Assembly: GCA_964570325.1 (NCBI GenBank)
Contig: CAZMXS010000006.1
Span: 50,656-114,655, forward strand
Length of the DNA stretch: 64,000 nucleotides
Reading direction: 5' to 3'
Source: CAZMXS01 sp964570325
Lineage (GTDB): Bacteria; Verrucomicrobiota; Kiritimatiellia; CAIQIC01; CAZMXS01
Position 1 is the stretch's first letter. Each line of letters opens with the position of its first letter. This document shows positions 1 to 7,785 of this stretch, piece after piece. The notes under the pieces are model-generated. The model did no database searches. It was not told the origin of the DNA and saw only the letters and a program-made list of their open reading frames with translations. The translations under genes were made by a program, and so were the position numbers.

Positions 1-846
1 CTGGACGCGGGGGACCGCCCGCGCGCCGGCCAGTTCGTCCACCCGCGCGGCTCGGACCATCGGCAGGGCGAGGTGCTGTTGCGCGCAGGGACGCGCCTGC
101 TCTCGCCCCAGGTGGCCGTGCTGGCGGCGGTGGGGCGGAGCGAGGTGCGCGTGGCCGGCGCGCCTTCCGTGGCGCTCGTGGCAACCGGCGATGAACTGGT
201 GGACCTCGGCAGCGATGTGGAGCCCTACCAGATTCGTCCATCGAACAGCTATGCCATACGCGCGGCGCTCGCCCGCGAACAGATCGTGGATACGCATCTG
301 TTCCAGGTCCGCGACGACCGCCCGACACTGGTCCATGTTCTGGCGGATGTGCTCAAACGCTTTGCGGTCGTGATCTTGAGCGGCGGGGTGTCAATGGGGA
401 AATACGATTTTGTGCCGCTGGTGCTCGAGCAGTTGGGCGTCACCTGCCTGTTCCACAAGATCCGGCAGAAGCCGGGCAAGCCGCTATGGTTCGGCGTCAC
501 CACCGAGGGGCAGCCGGTCTTCGCCCTGCCGGGCAACCCGGTGTCGGCGCTGGTTTGTTTTCACCGTTACGTGCTCCCCGGCCTGCGCCAGGCCATGGGT
601 TTGACCGCGGCGCCGCCGGTTCGGATCCCGCTGGCCATTGCGCTCGACTTGAACCCGGCCCTGACCCATTACTGGCCGGTTCGGCTGGTGCCGGGCCCGG
701 CGGGCAATCCATTGGCGCAGCCGCTGGATTACCAGGGCTCAGGCGATTATGTTCCGTTGGCGCAAAGCGACGGCTTCATCGAATTGGCGGAGGGCGCGGC
801 CCATAATCCGGCCGGGGGCAGTGTGCCGTTTTTTCCTTGGAATTGA
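1..846 (+). CDS. moeA: Molybdopterin molybdenumtransferase MoeA (3' part, cut by window edge)
   Basis: MoeA inserts molybdenum into adenylylated molybdopterin in the cytoplasm, the last step common to all molybdenum cofactor synthesis. The frame is open from base 1, so the N-terminus lies outside the window; about 281 of the usual ~400 residues are present. Visible signatures are ATGDEL near the start of the MPT-binding domain, SNSY, the GGVSMGKYD loop, PGKPLWFG and LPGNPVSALV, followed by the small C-terminal beta-barrel domain. The gene ends 177 bases before moaC on the same strand, and mobA follows after one reversed gene, so this is a molybdenum cofactor locus. Family assignment is secure; the missing start cannot be judged. 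Confidence 0.95.
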   Translation: MDAGDRPRAGQFVHPRGSDHRQGEVLLRAGTRLLSPQVAVLAAVGRSEVRVAGAPSVALVATGDELVDLGSDVEPYQIRPSNSYAIRAALAREQIVDTHLFQVRDDRPTLVHVLADVLKRFAVVILSGGVSMGKYDFVPLVLEQLGVTCLFHKIRQKPGKPLWFGVTTEGQPVFALPGNPVSALVCFHRYVLPGLRQAMGLTAAPPVRIPLAIALDLNPALTHYWPVRLVPGPAGNPLAQPLDYQGSGDYVPLAQSDGFIELAEGAAHNPAGGSVPFFPWN

Positions 847-1023
847 ATGGATGGGAACCCGCCCACAACACGCCGCTCATTCCATGGGCCACATGCCGCC
901 CGCAAGGAACGCGGGCCGCTCGCCTGCTGGCCCACCCCACTCATTTCCCAACCGGACAATGACCATGCGCTTCCCGGGGCGCCGCCAAGACACAGATTCG
1001 GAGAGCGGCCGGCACGCACGACT

Positions 1024-1515
1024 ATGAATAACCTCTCGCATATTGATTCCAAGAAACAGCCGACGATGGTGGACGTCGGCGGCAAGCCGATCACGCGCCG
1101 CGTCGCGCGGGCGCGGGCCATCGTGATCCTGCCGCGGCCGGTGCTGGCCGCGTTGAAGCGGGCGGAAATTCACACACCGAAAGGGCCGGTATTCCAAACC
1201 GCGCGACTGGCGGGGATCATGGCGGCCAAACAAACCGCCAGCCTGATCCCGCTATGCCATCCGCTGCCGCTTGAAGATTGCCGCGTGGAAATCGCGCTGC
1301 GCCGCCGGCGCGAGGTGGTGATTGAATGCCGCGCGGCGACGCACCACAAGACCGGCGTCGAGATGGAGGCCATGACCGGCGCGGCGGTCGCCGCTCTTAC
1401 GGTCTACGACATGTGCAAGGGGCTTTCGCGGGAAATCGAAATTCGCGCGATCGTTCTCCTGGAAAAAACGGGCGGTCGGCACGATTACCGGCGGCGCGCC
1501 GCCGCTGTAAAGTAG
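1024..1515 (+). CDS. moaC: Cyclic pyranopterin monophosphate synthase MoaC
   Basis: MoaC converts the MoaA product 3',8-cyclo-dihydro-GTP to cyclic pyranopterin monophosphate, the first stable intermediate of molybdenum cofactor synthesis. The protein is 163 residues, the normal family length. It carries the active-site segments LIPLCHPLPLEDC and MTGAAVAALTVYDMCKG, whose lysine is the catalytic residue in characterised MoaC. The frame is open back to an ATG at 847, directly after moeA, but that would add 59 unrelated residues; the ATG at 1024 matches the family N-terminus (MVDVGGKP motif nearby). No strong ribosome binding site is visible before 1024, so it may be translated from a moeA-moaC message. 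Its MoaA partner is not in the window. Confidence 0.95.
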   Translation: MNNLSHIDSKKQPTMVDVGGKPITRRVARARAIVILPRPVLAALKRAEIHTPKGPVFQTARLAGIMAAKQTASLIPLCHPLPLEDCRVEIALRRRREVVIECRAATHHKTGVEMEAMTGAAVAALTVYDMCKGLSREIEIRAIVLLEKTGGRHDYRRRAAAVK

Positions 1516-1690
1516 ACCGCGCCAGCCAGGCTCACACGCGACTCGTTGGGCCCAAGGCGCCGGACGGCATGGGACAATCCCGCCCGGCGCGGGGCTCTGG
1601 GCGTTTCGAGCCGGGGTCCAAAGGCGAGACTCGCGTATGCGGGGCGCGGAACCCGCGGCCTGGGCGCCGCCTGATCGTGGTTGACGCAAC

Positions 1691-3445
1691 TTAATCCCGA
1701 ACCGGCGCATTCGGAACATCAGATCCGCTTTGATGTTCAACAAACACCACATCGGTCGGCATGTTCCGGCCGCGCAACCGATCCGTCCAGAGCACCCGCC
1801 ACTCCGCCGGCCGATAGTTCGCCCGCGCCTGGACCTGTGGCCAGGTGGCGGCCGCGAAAAGATAGTAGCCCGGCGCGAAGATCCAAGGCAACGGATCGGT
1901 CTCCCGCACGACGCGAATGCGCGCCGGGTCGGGAAAATAGAACAGGATCATCATGCTCGGGTCATTGCGCACCCCCTGGACGGTCACCCTTTTGCCCGCC
2001 GGCAGGTCGGACAGGATTCTTTGCACCAACAGCTTGGGGGAGTTCTTCAAGCCGGCCACCAGCCGGCCGGTCTTCACGCATCCGTACAGCGCCGCCACCA
2101 TGAACAGCCAGAGCGCCGCAACGACAACACACCAGTTCCGGTTCCACAAGGCCCGCGCCAGTTCCACCAGCGCCAGGCCGGCCAGCGCCAATCCGGCGCC
2201 CGCGATCGCCCCGGCCACCCACGGCAATTGCGCGCCGAGCAACCGCGCCATGCCGGGCGCAAGCGTCAGCATTCCGCCCGCCACGGCGCCCGCCGCGGCG
2301 AGTCCCAGCGCCAGCTTCCAGCGCGCCGCCAGCCAGGGCCGCAAACGTTCCCGACACTCATCGGCGCCGGGCAGCCAGACATCCAGCGCGTACCCCGTCA
2401 GCAACGCGCCGGCCGGCAACGCCGGCAACAGATAAGCCCGCCGCTTGTAAGCCGACAAAGTAAAAAAAAGCATGCAAGCCAGCCACCATAACGCGCAGAA
2501 CACCGCGCCTCGATCGCGCCGGCGCCAGACCAACCACAGGCCCGCCAGGGCCGCCAGGTTCCACGGCAGGGAATCCATGAGCCACGGCCAGACATAGTAG
2601 AACAAGGACATGCGCGCGTTGGCGCCGGTGAATTGGTTCAGATTTTCGGTCAGCAATTGCGAGCGGATCAGCGCCATTTCCCCTTCCCCATACGCCAGCA
2701 AATACCATGGCAGGGCCACGGCGGCCCAAATGACCGCGCCCAGCAGCCAGGGAAAACCCGCCAGCCAGCGGATCGAACGCGTTGCCGCGACCCGCAAGAC
2801 AACCCACAAACCGATGACCACACCCGGCAGCACAATACCCAACGGGCCTTTGGCCAGCACGGCCAGTCCGGAAAAAACGGCGGCCAGCATAAAGTCCGGG
2901 CGCGACTGCTGGAGCAGCGCGGAACCCGCCAGAATCAAGCAGTACGTTGTGCAACAGGCCAGCGCCATGTCGACGCGGCCGAATGTGGCCTGGTGCATGA
3001 ACTGCCAGCTCGCCAACAAACTCATCGCGGCCAGCCAGGCCGCGCGCCCCCCAACCAGCCGCCGCCCCAGCACGGCCACGCCCATGACCATGAACACACC
3101 ACAGAGAGCGGAGGGAAACCGCGTGGCCCACTCATCGTAACGCAGCGAAAGTTCGGCGCGCGACGGAATGCGCCCTGTGGTCAAGGCGATGCGGACCGCG
3201 TGTCCGGCGATAGCTAACCAGTGAAACAACGGCGGTTTGTCGGGAATAATCTCGCCGCATTCGACATGGTTGGGCACCAGCGGAAGGACAAAATTATCCT
3301 GGTCCAGCATGGCCCGTACATACATTCCCTCACGGGACTCGTTCAGGATGTACACCGGCGACTCGCCCAGCCGGCCGAAACAAATGATCACCGCCGCCGC
3401 AAGAAGCAACCACATCGCGCCACGGCCCGGTACGCATTCCTTCAT
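1691..3445 (-). CDS. ArnT-like glycosyltransferase, GT83/PMT superfamily (copy 1)
   Basis: Integral membrane GT-C glycosyltransferase of about 584 residues. The family moves a sugar from an undecaprenyl-phosphate carrier onto lipid A or another envelope acceptor on the outer face of the inner membrane. The sequence has an N-terminal membrane segment, then the first periplasmic loop with an acidic NESREGMY segment (the family's metal/substrate aspartate-glutamate site), the re-entrant PDKPPLFHW motif, and about 10-12 hydrophobic helices before a soluble C-terminal part. The usual motif in the two sister copies in this window is EKPP; here it is DKPP. The ATG at 3445 is preferred over the GTG at 3469 because AGGGA lies eight bases upstream. 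It sits alone between moaC and mobA. The donor and acceptor cannot be told from sequence. Confidence 0.85.
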   Translation of the reverse strand: MKECVPGRGAMWLLLAAAVIICFGRLGESPVYILNESREGMYVRAMLDQDNFVLPLVPNHVECGEIIPDKPPLFHWLAIAGHAVRIALTTGRIPSRAELSLRYDEWATRFPSALCGVFMVMGVAVLGRRLVGGRAAWLAAMSLLASWQFMHQATFGRVDMALACCTTYCLILAGSALLQQSRPDFMLAAVFSGLAVLAKGPLGIVLPGVVIGLWVVLRVAATRSIRWLAGFPWLLGAVIWAAVALPWYLLAYGEGEMALIRSQLLTENLNQFTGANARMSLFYYVWPWLMDSLPWNLAALAGLWLVWRRRDRGAVFCALWWLACMLFFTLSAYKRRAYLLPALPAGALLTGYALDVWLPGADECRERLRPWLAARWKLALGLAAAGAVAGGMLTLAPGMARLLGAQLPWVAGAIAGAGLALAGLALVELARALWNRNWCVVVAALWLFMVAALYGCVKTGRLVAGLKNSPKLLVQRILSDLPAGKRVTVQGVRNDPSMMILFYFPDPARIRVVRETDPLPWIFAPGYYLFAAATWPQVQARANYRPAEWRVLWTDRLRGRNMPTDVVFVEHQSGSDVPNAPVRD

Positions 3446-3814
3446 AGCGGCATCCCTGATTCCCTTCACGCGCGCAGAATATAGTGTACGCCTGAAAACA
3501 AAAGCGGTTTTTCTCGTTTTTTATGGCGCCGGTTTCCGGGTTCAACAGCGCCAACGGCACGGGGCCGGAGCCCCGCGCCGCGGAGTATCCGCATATATTC
3601 AAGTGGCGCCCGCCGCCGGTAGCCGACGGGCTGGCATAACTCCCAATCGTGTTCCGCGCGTCATTGCCGCCAGGCATCCCACGATTAAAAACAACATCCG
3701 CGGGCCGGCAAAAAGGGACTCCCGGGCATGAACGCTAGTATCGGATTGCCGAAACACCGGGTACATAACCGAAAGGAAAAGAATACAATTCAAGCGCGAG
3801 GATGAGTACGATTC
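3446..3814. other. 369-base divergent intergenic region between GT83 gene and mobA
   Basis: No gene is visible here on either strand; the frames that cross it are shadows. It contains a perfect stem GGGGC-CGGA-GCCCC at 3561-3574 without a T run, so it is probably a leader hairpin of the GT83 gene rather than a terminator. A weak promoter candidate for mobA is TTGCCG at about 3665 followed after about 16 bases by TAAAAA. A GAGGATGAG ribosome binding site occurs at 3799-3807, just before mobA. Confidence 0.4.
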
Positions 3815-3835
3815 ATGATTATGAATGATATTCAT
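3811..3835 (+). promoter_or_regulatory. Alternating inverted repeats over the mobA start codon
   Basis: ATTCAT (3811-3816), ATGAAT (3821-3826) and ATTCAT (3830-3835) are spaced by 4 and 3 bases. The middle copy can pair with either neighbour. Both possible start codons (3815 and 3821) are inside the structure. This is directly visible; any role in translation control or as a protein-binding site is conjecture. Confidence 0.3.
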
Positions 3836-4426
3836 GGTCTGGTGCTGGCGGGCGGCAGAAGTTCGCGGATGGGGCGAGACAAGGCCGCGCTGGAATATGA
3901 TGGCCGGCCGCAAACAATCCGGGCGTTTGAGTTGCTCCGGCCTTATTGCGTTGCCGTCTATCTCTCCAACCGCCGCGCGCAGGCGGAAGCCCCGGGCCAT
4001 GCCGGATTGCCGCAGATTCATGACACCGCTGAAAACCTGGGGCCGCTGGGCGGGATTCTCGCCGCATTTGACTTCAAACCGGAGGCCGCGTGGCTGGTCG
4101 TCGCCTGCGACCTGCCGTTCCTCGACGCCAACACGCTGGCGGCGCTCATTCGCGCGCGCGATCGGAACCGCATCGCCACGGCGTTCAAGAGCGCCCACGA
4201 CAGCCTGCCCGAGCCGCTGTGCGCGCTCTATGAGCCGGAATGCGTCCCCGTGATCCGCCGTTTGCTCGCCGAAGGCATCCGGTGCCCGCGCAAAATCATG
4301 CTCCGCTCCAACGTGCGCCTGCTGGATCCGGTCAACCCCGTTGCGCTCGACAACATCAATTTCCCCGCCGAGTACGAGCGGGCGCGGCAGGGGATCGGCG
4401 CCGACACGCCGGAGCCATGCTCCTGA
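3815..4426 (+). CDS. mobA: Molybdenum cofactor guanylyltransferase MobA
   Basis: MobA attaches GMP from GTP to Mo-molybdopterin, giving the guanine dinucleotide cofactor used by DMSO-reductase-family enzymes such as nitrate reductases and formate dehydrogenases. The 203-residue protein has the nucleotide-binding signature LAGGRSSRMGRDKA at residues 9-22, the HDTAENLGPLGGI segment, the metal-binding VACDLPF at about residue 95-101, and the DNINFPAEY ending typical of the family. A GAGG sequence 12 bases upstream supports the ATG at 3815; the second in-frame ATG at 3821 is equally possible. Together with moeA and moaC it implies that the organism makes a bis-MGD enzyme, though none is encoded here. 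Confidence 0.93.
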   Translation: MIMNDIHGLVLAGGRSSRMGRDKAALEYDGRPQTIRAFELLRPYCVAVYLSNRRAQAEAPGHAGLPQIHDTAENLGPLGGILAAFDFKPEAAWLVVACDLPFLDANTLAALIRARDRNRIATAFKSAHDSLPEPLCALYEPECVPVIRRLLAEGIRCPRKIMLRSNVRLLDPVNPVALDNINFPAEYERARQGIGADTPEPCS

Positions 4427-4472
4427 TGCCGTGTGTCGGACGGCTCCGCCGGAACGCGTCGCGGCGCATCCC

Positions 4473-4503
4473 AACTTTGAACCTTGAACTTTGAACTTTG
4501 AAC
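4473..4503. repeat. Tandem heptamer repeat (AACTTTG) x4
   Basis: Four consecutive copies of the 7-mer AACTTTG (the second reads AACCTTG) plus a partial fifth unit lie between mobA and the next gene. On the minus strand the unit reads GTTCAAA and would translate to a KFKVQSSKFKVQS-like string. A degenerate version occurs at 54982-54999. It is non-coding here and ends 10 bases before the next open frame, so it may delimit that gene's 5' region. Confidence 0.7.
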
Positions 4504-4513
4504 TAATATACGC

Positions 4514-6697
4514 TTGCTCCCCGTGGAATACCCCATCACCCAAGTCATCGGCCCCTACACCGGCGGCATGACCCGCGCGTTGAAGGACCCCGCGTTCCTC
4601 GCCGCGCTGCAGGATTTGCCCGCGCGGGTAGCCCAGGGCGCCCACCTGCACACGGGGGGCCGGAGCCGCATTGTGCGCATCCGCCTCCCGTTTGGTTCCG
4701 GAGAGCTGGACGCCGCGGTCAAGGTGTTTGGCCGCCATTCGCTCGCCAAGAGCCTGTTCGACCGCCTGAAGGGTTCCAAGGCGCGCCGGTGCTGGTATGC
4801 CGCCGCGCTGCTCGGCGAGCATGGGGTGGGCACCCCCCGCCCGCTGGCCTGGCTGGACCGCTGGGACGGCCCGCGCCTGATCGAGTCCTACTACCTTTCG
4901 GCGTTTGAGCCGGACTTGGTCAGTTTCCGCGACGAATTGATCCGCATCTACCGCACGGAGCCGGTCTGCGAGCACCTGATGAACCTGCTGCAGTGCGTGG
5001 CCGACGCCGTGCGCGCGATGCACGCGGCCGGCATCATTCACCAGGATCTCGGCAACCAGAACATTATGCTCCGCCGCAAGGGACCGGCGGCGTGGGGCGA
5101 TGTCATGTTCATTGACCTTAACCGCGCCCGCTACCGCCCCGGACCCGGACTGCGCGAGCGCGCCCGCGATGTTTCGCGCATCCGGCTGCCGTCCGATTTC
5201 CTGCGGGTCTTCAAAGAGATGTACTTCAATGGCCGGCCGCCCCGCGAGTTTGAGCGCTGGGAACAGCGTTATCGGAACGGCTATGCGCTGCATACGATGA
5301 CGCGCCGCTTCCGGCACCCCTTCCGCCGCCGCCGCGCGCTCCCGGAGGAACGGGAATATCCGCCCGCCCGCGATATCTGGATCTGGGACGAGCGCTCCGG
5401 GCAGGCGATCAGCACCATGCGGAAACACGAGCGCATCCGCCACCAGTCGCCGCTGAACTCATGGCTCACCCTTCGCGCCCTCGCGCCCGCGTTGCGCCCG
5501 GTGCATCAGCATTACAACCGCCTGCTGGCGCGCGCGTTTCGCGACCCCGTGTCCACTGCCGGCCGGATCGGACTGGCGCTTGAACCCCGGCCTGCGACGG
5601 TGGAGCAAGAGCTGCGGTTCCTGGAACCGCTCGGCCCCATCCCGGTGTTGCTGCGGTTTTACCATCATCAGACTGAAGCGGACTGGGACTTCCGCCTGGA
5701 TCTGGTCCGGCGCCTGCACGCCGCCGGCCATGAGATCGCGATCGCGCTGGTGCAGGATCGCCGGGCCGTGTTGCAGCCGGAGCGCTGGCGCGCCTTTGTC
5801 GAGCGGGTGTTCGCGGGCGCGCACAAGCTGGTGCGACACGTCGAAGTCGGCCATGCCGTTAACCGTTGCAAGTGGGGCATCTGGGATTTCCGCGAATACG
5901 CGCAACTGCTCGCCGCCGCGGCCGAATTGCACCGGCGTTACCCAGGGCCGGAACTGATCGGGCCGGCGGTGATTGATTTTGAATACCATTATCTGGTAAC
6001 CCTGCTGGCCATGCTGCCACCGGATTTCCGGTTCGGAGCGCTCTCGCATCACCTCTATGTGGACCGGCGCGGCGCGCCGGAAAACAAGCAGGGCCGTTTC
6101 GCGGCGCTGGAGAAAATCGCGCTCGCGCGCGCGATCGCCGAATGGGCCCCGGCCTGCGGCGGGAAACTGATCATCTCGGAGGTCAACTGGCCGCTCCGCG
6201 GCACCGGAGTCTATTCACCAGTCAACTCGCCGTACGAAACGGCCGGCCCGCGCGCCGACGACCCCAGCGTTTCCGAAGACGACTACGCCGATTTCATGAT
6301 CCGCTACCTGGCCATCGCCATCGGGTCCGGCCTGGTCGAACGGGTTTACTGGTGGCGGCTGGCCGCGCGCGGTTTTGGTCTGATAGACGACACCCGGCCC
6401 GATGCCTGGCGCGCCCGCCCGGCCTATGCCATGCTCCGCCAATTTTTGGCCGTAACCGCGCACGCCACCTTTGCGCGGCGGCTGGAACCGGCGCCCGGCA
6501 TCCACATTTTCATTTTCCGCGATAAGGCCAACCGAGAGACGGCATTGGCCTACGCCCACCCAACCGAACAACTAGCGGAAATGCCGTTCGCCTGGGATAA
6601 AACCTTCGACGCCTTCGGCATTCCCGCCCCATCCAAAGACCGGCGGCTGCGCCTCACGGGCCGGCCGGTTTACCTGGCCGGCTTGCGGCGAGCGTGA
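4514..6697 (+). CDS. LPS-kinase-like (WaaP/Kdo kinase) domain fused to a possible glycosidase-type barrel
   Basis: Residues about 20-290 resemble the lipopolysaccharide/Kdo kinase branch of protein-kinase-like enzymes. They include a lysine-bearing AAVKVF strand, the catalytic loop IIHQDLGNQNIML and the metal-binding FIDLNRAR. The remaining ~430 residues do not belong to that family. They contain repeated beta-strand/helix segments, LISEVNWP with a potential catalytic glutamate, HHLYVDRRG and RVYWWRLAARGFG, which is the look of a (beta/alpha)8 glycoside-hydrolase barrel, but I cannot name the family. No signal peptide or membrane segment is seen. Starts possible are TTG 4514, GTG 4523 and ATG 4568; none has a clear ribosome binding site, so the N-terminus is uncertain. 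The acyltransferase and GT83 genes that follow on the same strand suggest work on lipid A or core sugar. Confidence 0.7.
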   Translation: MLPVEYPITQVIGPYTGGMTRALKDPAFLAALQDLPARVAQGAHLHTGGRSRIVRIRLPFGSGELDAAVKVFGRHSLAKSLFDRLKGSKARRCWYAAALLGEHGVGTPRPLAWLDRWDGPRLIESYYLSAFEPDLVSFRDELIRIYRTEPVCEHLMNLLQCVADAVRAMHAAGIIHQDLGNQNIMLRRKGPAAWGDVMFIDLNRARYRPGPGLRERARDVSRIRLPSDFLRVFKEMYFNGRPPREFERWEQRYRNGYALHTMTRRFRHPFRRRRALPEEREYPPARDIWIWDERSGQAISTMRKHERIRHQSPLNSWLTLRALAPALRPVHQHYNRLLARAFRDPVSTAGRIGLALEPRPATVEQELRFLEPLGPIPVLLRFYHHQTEADWDFRLDLVRRLHAAGHEIAIALVQDRRAVLQPERWRAFVERVFAGAHKLVRHVEVGHAVNRCKWGIWDFREYAQLLAAAAELHRRYPGPELIGPAVIDFEYHYLVTLLAMLPPDFRFGALSHHLYVDRRGAPENKQGRFAALEKIALARAIAEWAPACGGKLIISEVNWPLRGTGVYSPVNSPYETAGPRADDPSVSEDDYADFMIRYLAIAIGSGLVERVYWWRLAARGFGLIDDTRPDAWRARPAYAMLRQFLAVTAHATFARRLEPAPGIHIFIFRDKANRETALAYAHPTEQLAEMPFAWDKTFDAFGIPAPSKDRRLRLTGRPVYLAGLRRA

Positions 6698-6891
6698 GCC
6701 CTAAACCCCAATCGCGCATGGCGCGGAGTCCCCTCCCGCGCTGGGGGGCGGGGCGGTTATTCGCAAACAAGTAACGCCACCGAAGGCCGTGGGAGCATTC
6801 CGGTCGGTGGTCTGCGGAAATTGCGCCGCCTTCATCCTTGATTCCACCCCGACCATTCATACAATCCGCCTCTTTGCATCGGGTTGGGGTC

Positions 6892-7785
6892 ATGATTGGC
6901 GGATTATTGCACGGATTAAGCCGTTTTTTTAACCGCATGCCGCTCGAACGGGCGCTGGCCTGGGGTCGCGGGCTGGGCTGGATTTACGGCTCGGTCATCC
7001 GCTACCACCGCGCGGACGCCGTTGACGCGCTGCGCCGCAGTTTCCCGGAAAAAACACCGGCCGAAATCCGCGCGCTGGTTAACGCGATGTACGCCAATCT
7101 CGGAATGAACGTCACCGAAAACCTGCGCCTGCTCCGCGGCTTGACCCCCGAGCTGCATAACCGCGTGGAATGGATTGGCCGCCCGCACGTGGACGACGCT
7201 TTGAAGCGCGGCCGCGGGCTGCTGATCCTGACGGCGCACATGGGCAACTGGGAATTGTTGATGATGTACGCCGCCTTTTGCGGATATCCGCTAACGGCCA
7301 TCACCAAAAACCTGCGCCAGCGATTCCTGCACGATGCGCTGAACATGGTCCGCACGTCCTCGGGGGTGCGGATCGTCCCCGCGCGGGACTCCTATCGAAC
7401 ATGCTTGAAGGCGCTGAAGCGCAACGAGCTGATTGGTTTTATTCTCGATCAGAATCGGCCGCGAAGCCAGGGCGTATTCGTGGATTTTTTTGGCCGATCC
7501 GCCTCCACCACACCCGGTCTGGCGCTGATGGCGGCGCATTCCGGCGCGCCCATCGTGCCGGCGTTCATGCACCGCCGACCCGAGCCGGGCCGGCACGTCA
7601 TCGTCTGCCATCCGCCACTCGACCCGCCGCCGAACCGCGACCCGGAGACCCTGCGCGCGGCCACGCAGATTTATACGCGTTACATCGAGGATGAAATCCG
7701 GCAATATCCCGGCCAATGGATCTGGCTGCACCGGCGCTGGCGCTCGCGTCCGCCCGGGGAGATCGTTGCGAACATAACATCATGA
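6892..7785 (+). CDS. LpxL/HtrB-type lipid A acyltransferase
   Basis: A 297-residue inner-membrane-associated acyltransferase of the LpxL/LpxM (HtrB) family, which transfers a secondary acyl chain to a Kdo-lipid A-type precursor. It has the catalytic HX4E box in AHMGNWE (about residue 117-123), a downstream DQNRPRSQGVFVDFFG segment and the STTPGLALMA region typical of the family, with an N-terminal hydrophobic anchor. The open frame reaches back to a TTG at 6838, but the ATG at 6892, preceded by a G-rich GGGTTGGGG, fits family alignments better. Its last four bases (ATGA, 7782-7785) overlap the start of the next GT83 gene, so the two products are translationally coupled and probably act on the same lipid. 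Confidence 0.9.
   Translation: MIGGLLHGLSRFFNRMPLERALAWGRGLGWIYGSVIRYHRADAVDALRRSFPEKTPAEIRALVNAMYANLGMNVTENLRLLRGLTPELHNRVEWIGRPHVDDALKRGRGLLILTAHMGNWELLMMYAAFCGYPLTAITKNLRQRFLHDALNMVRTSSGVRIVPARDSYRTCLKALKRNELIGFILDQNRPRSQGVFVDFFGRSASTTPGLALMAAHSGAPIVPAFMHRRPEPGRHVIVCHPPLDPPPNRDPETLRAATQIYTRYIEDEIRQYPGQWIWLHRRWRSRPPGEIVANITS

Noticed and set aside
847..1023. N-terminal extension of MoaC from ATG 847
   Set aside because: The added 59 residues are Pro/His/Arg-rich and absent from the family. The 163-residue product from 1024 is the normal length.
3599..5443. Minus-strand open frame of 614 codons
   Set aside because: It covers mobA and the kinase fusion on the other strand, has no motif and includes the heptamer repeat. 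It is a GC-rich shadow.
6722..6760. G/C-rich hairpin after the kinase fusion gene
   Set aside because: It can fold (CCCCTCCC with GGGxGGGG) but lacks a T tract and has wobble alternatives; not enough for a terminator call.
6911..6929. ACGG-loop-CCGT followed by seven T residues, a terminator-like hairpin
   Set aside because: The stem is only four base pairs and it lies inside the first codons of the acyltransferase gene; most likely a coding coincidence.
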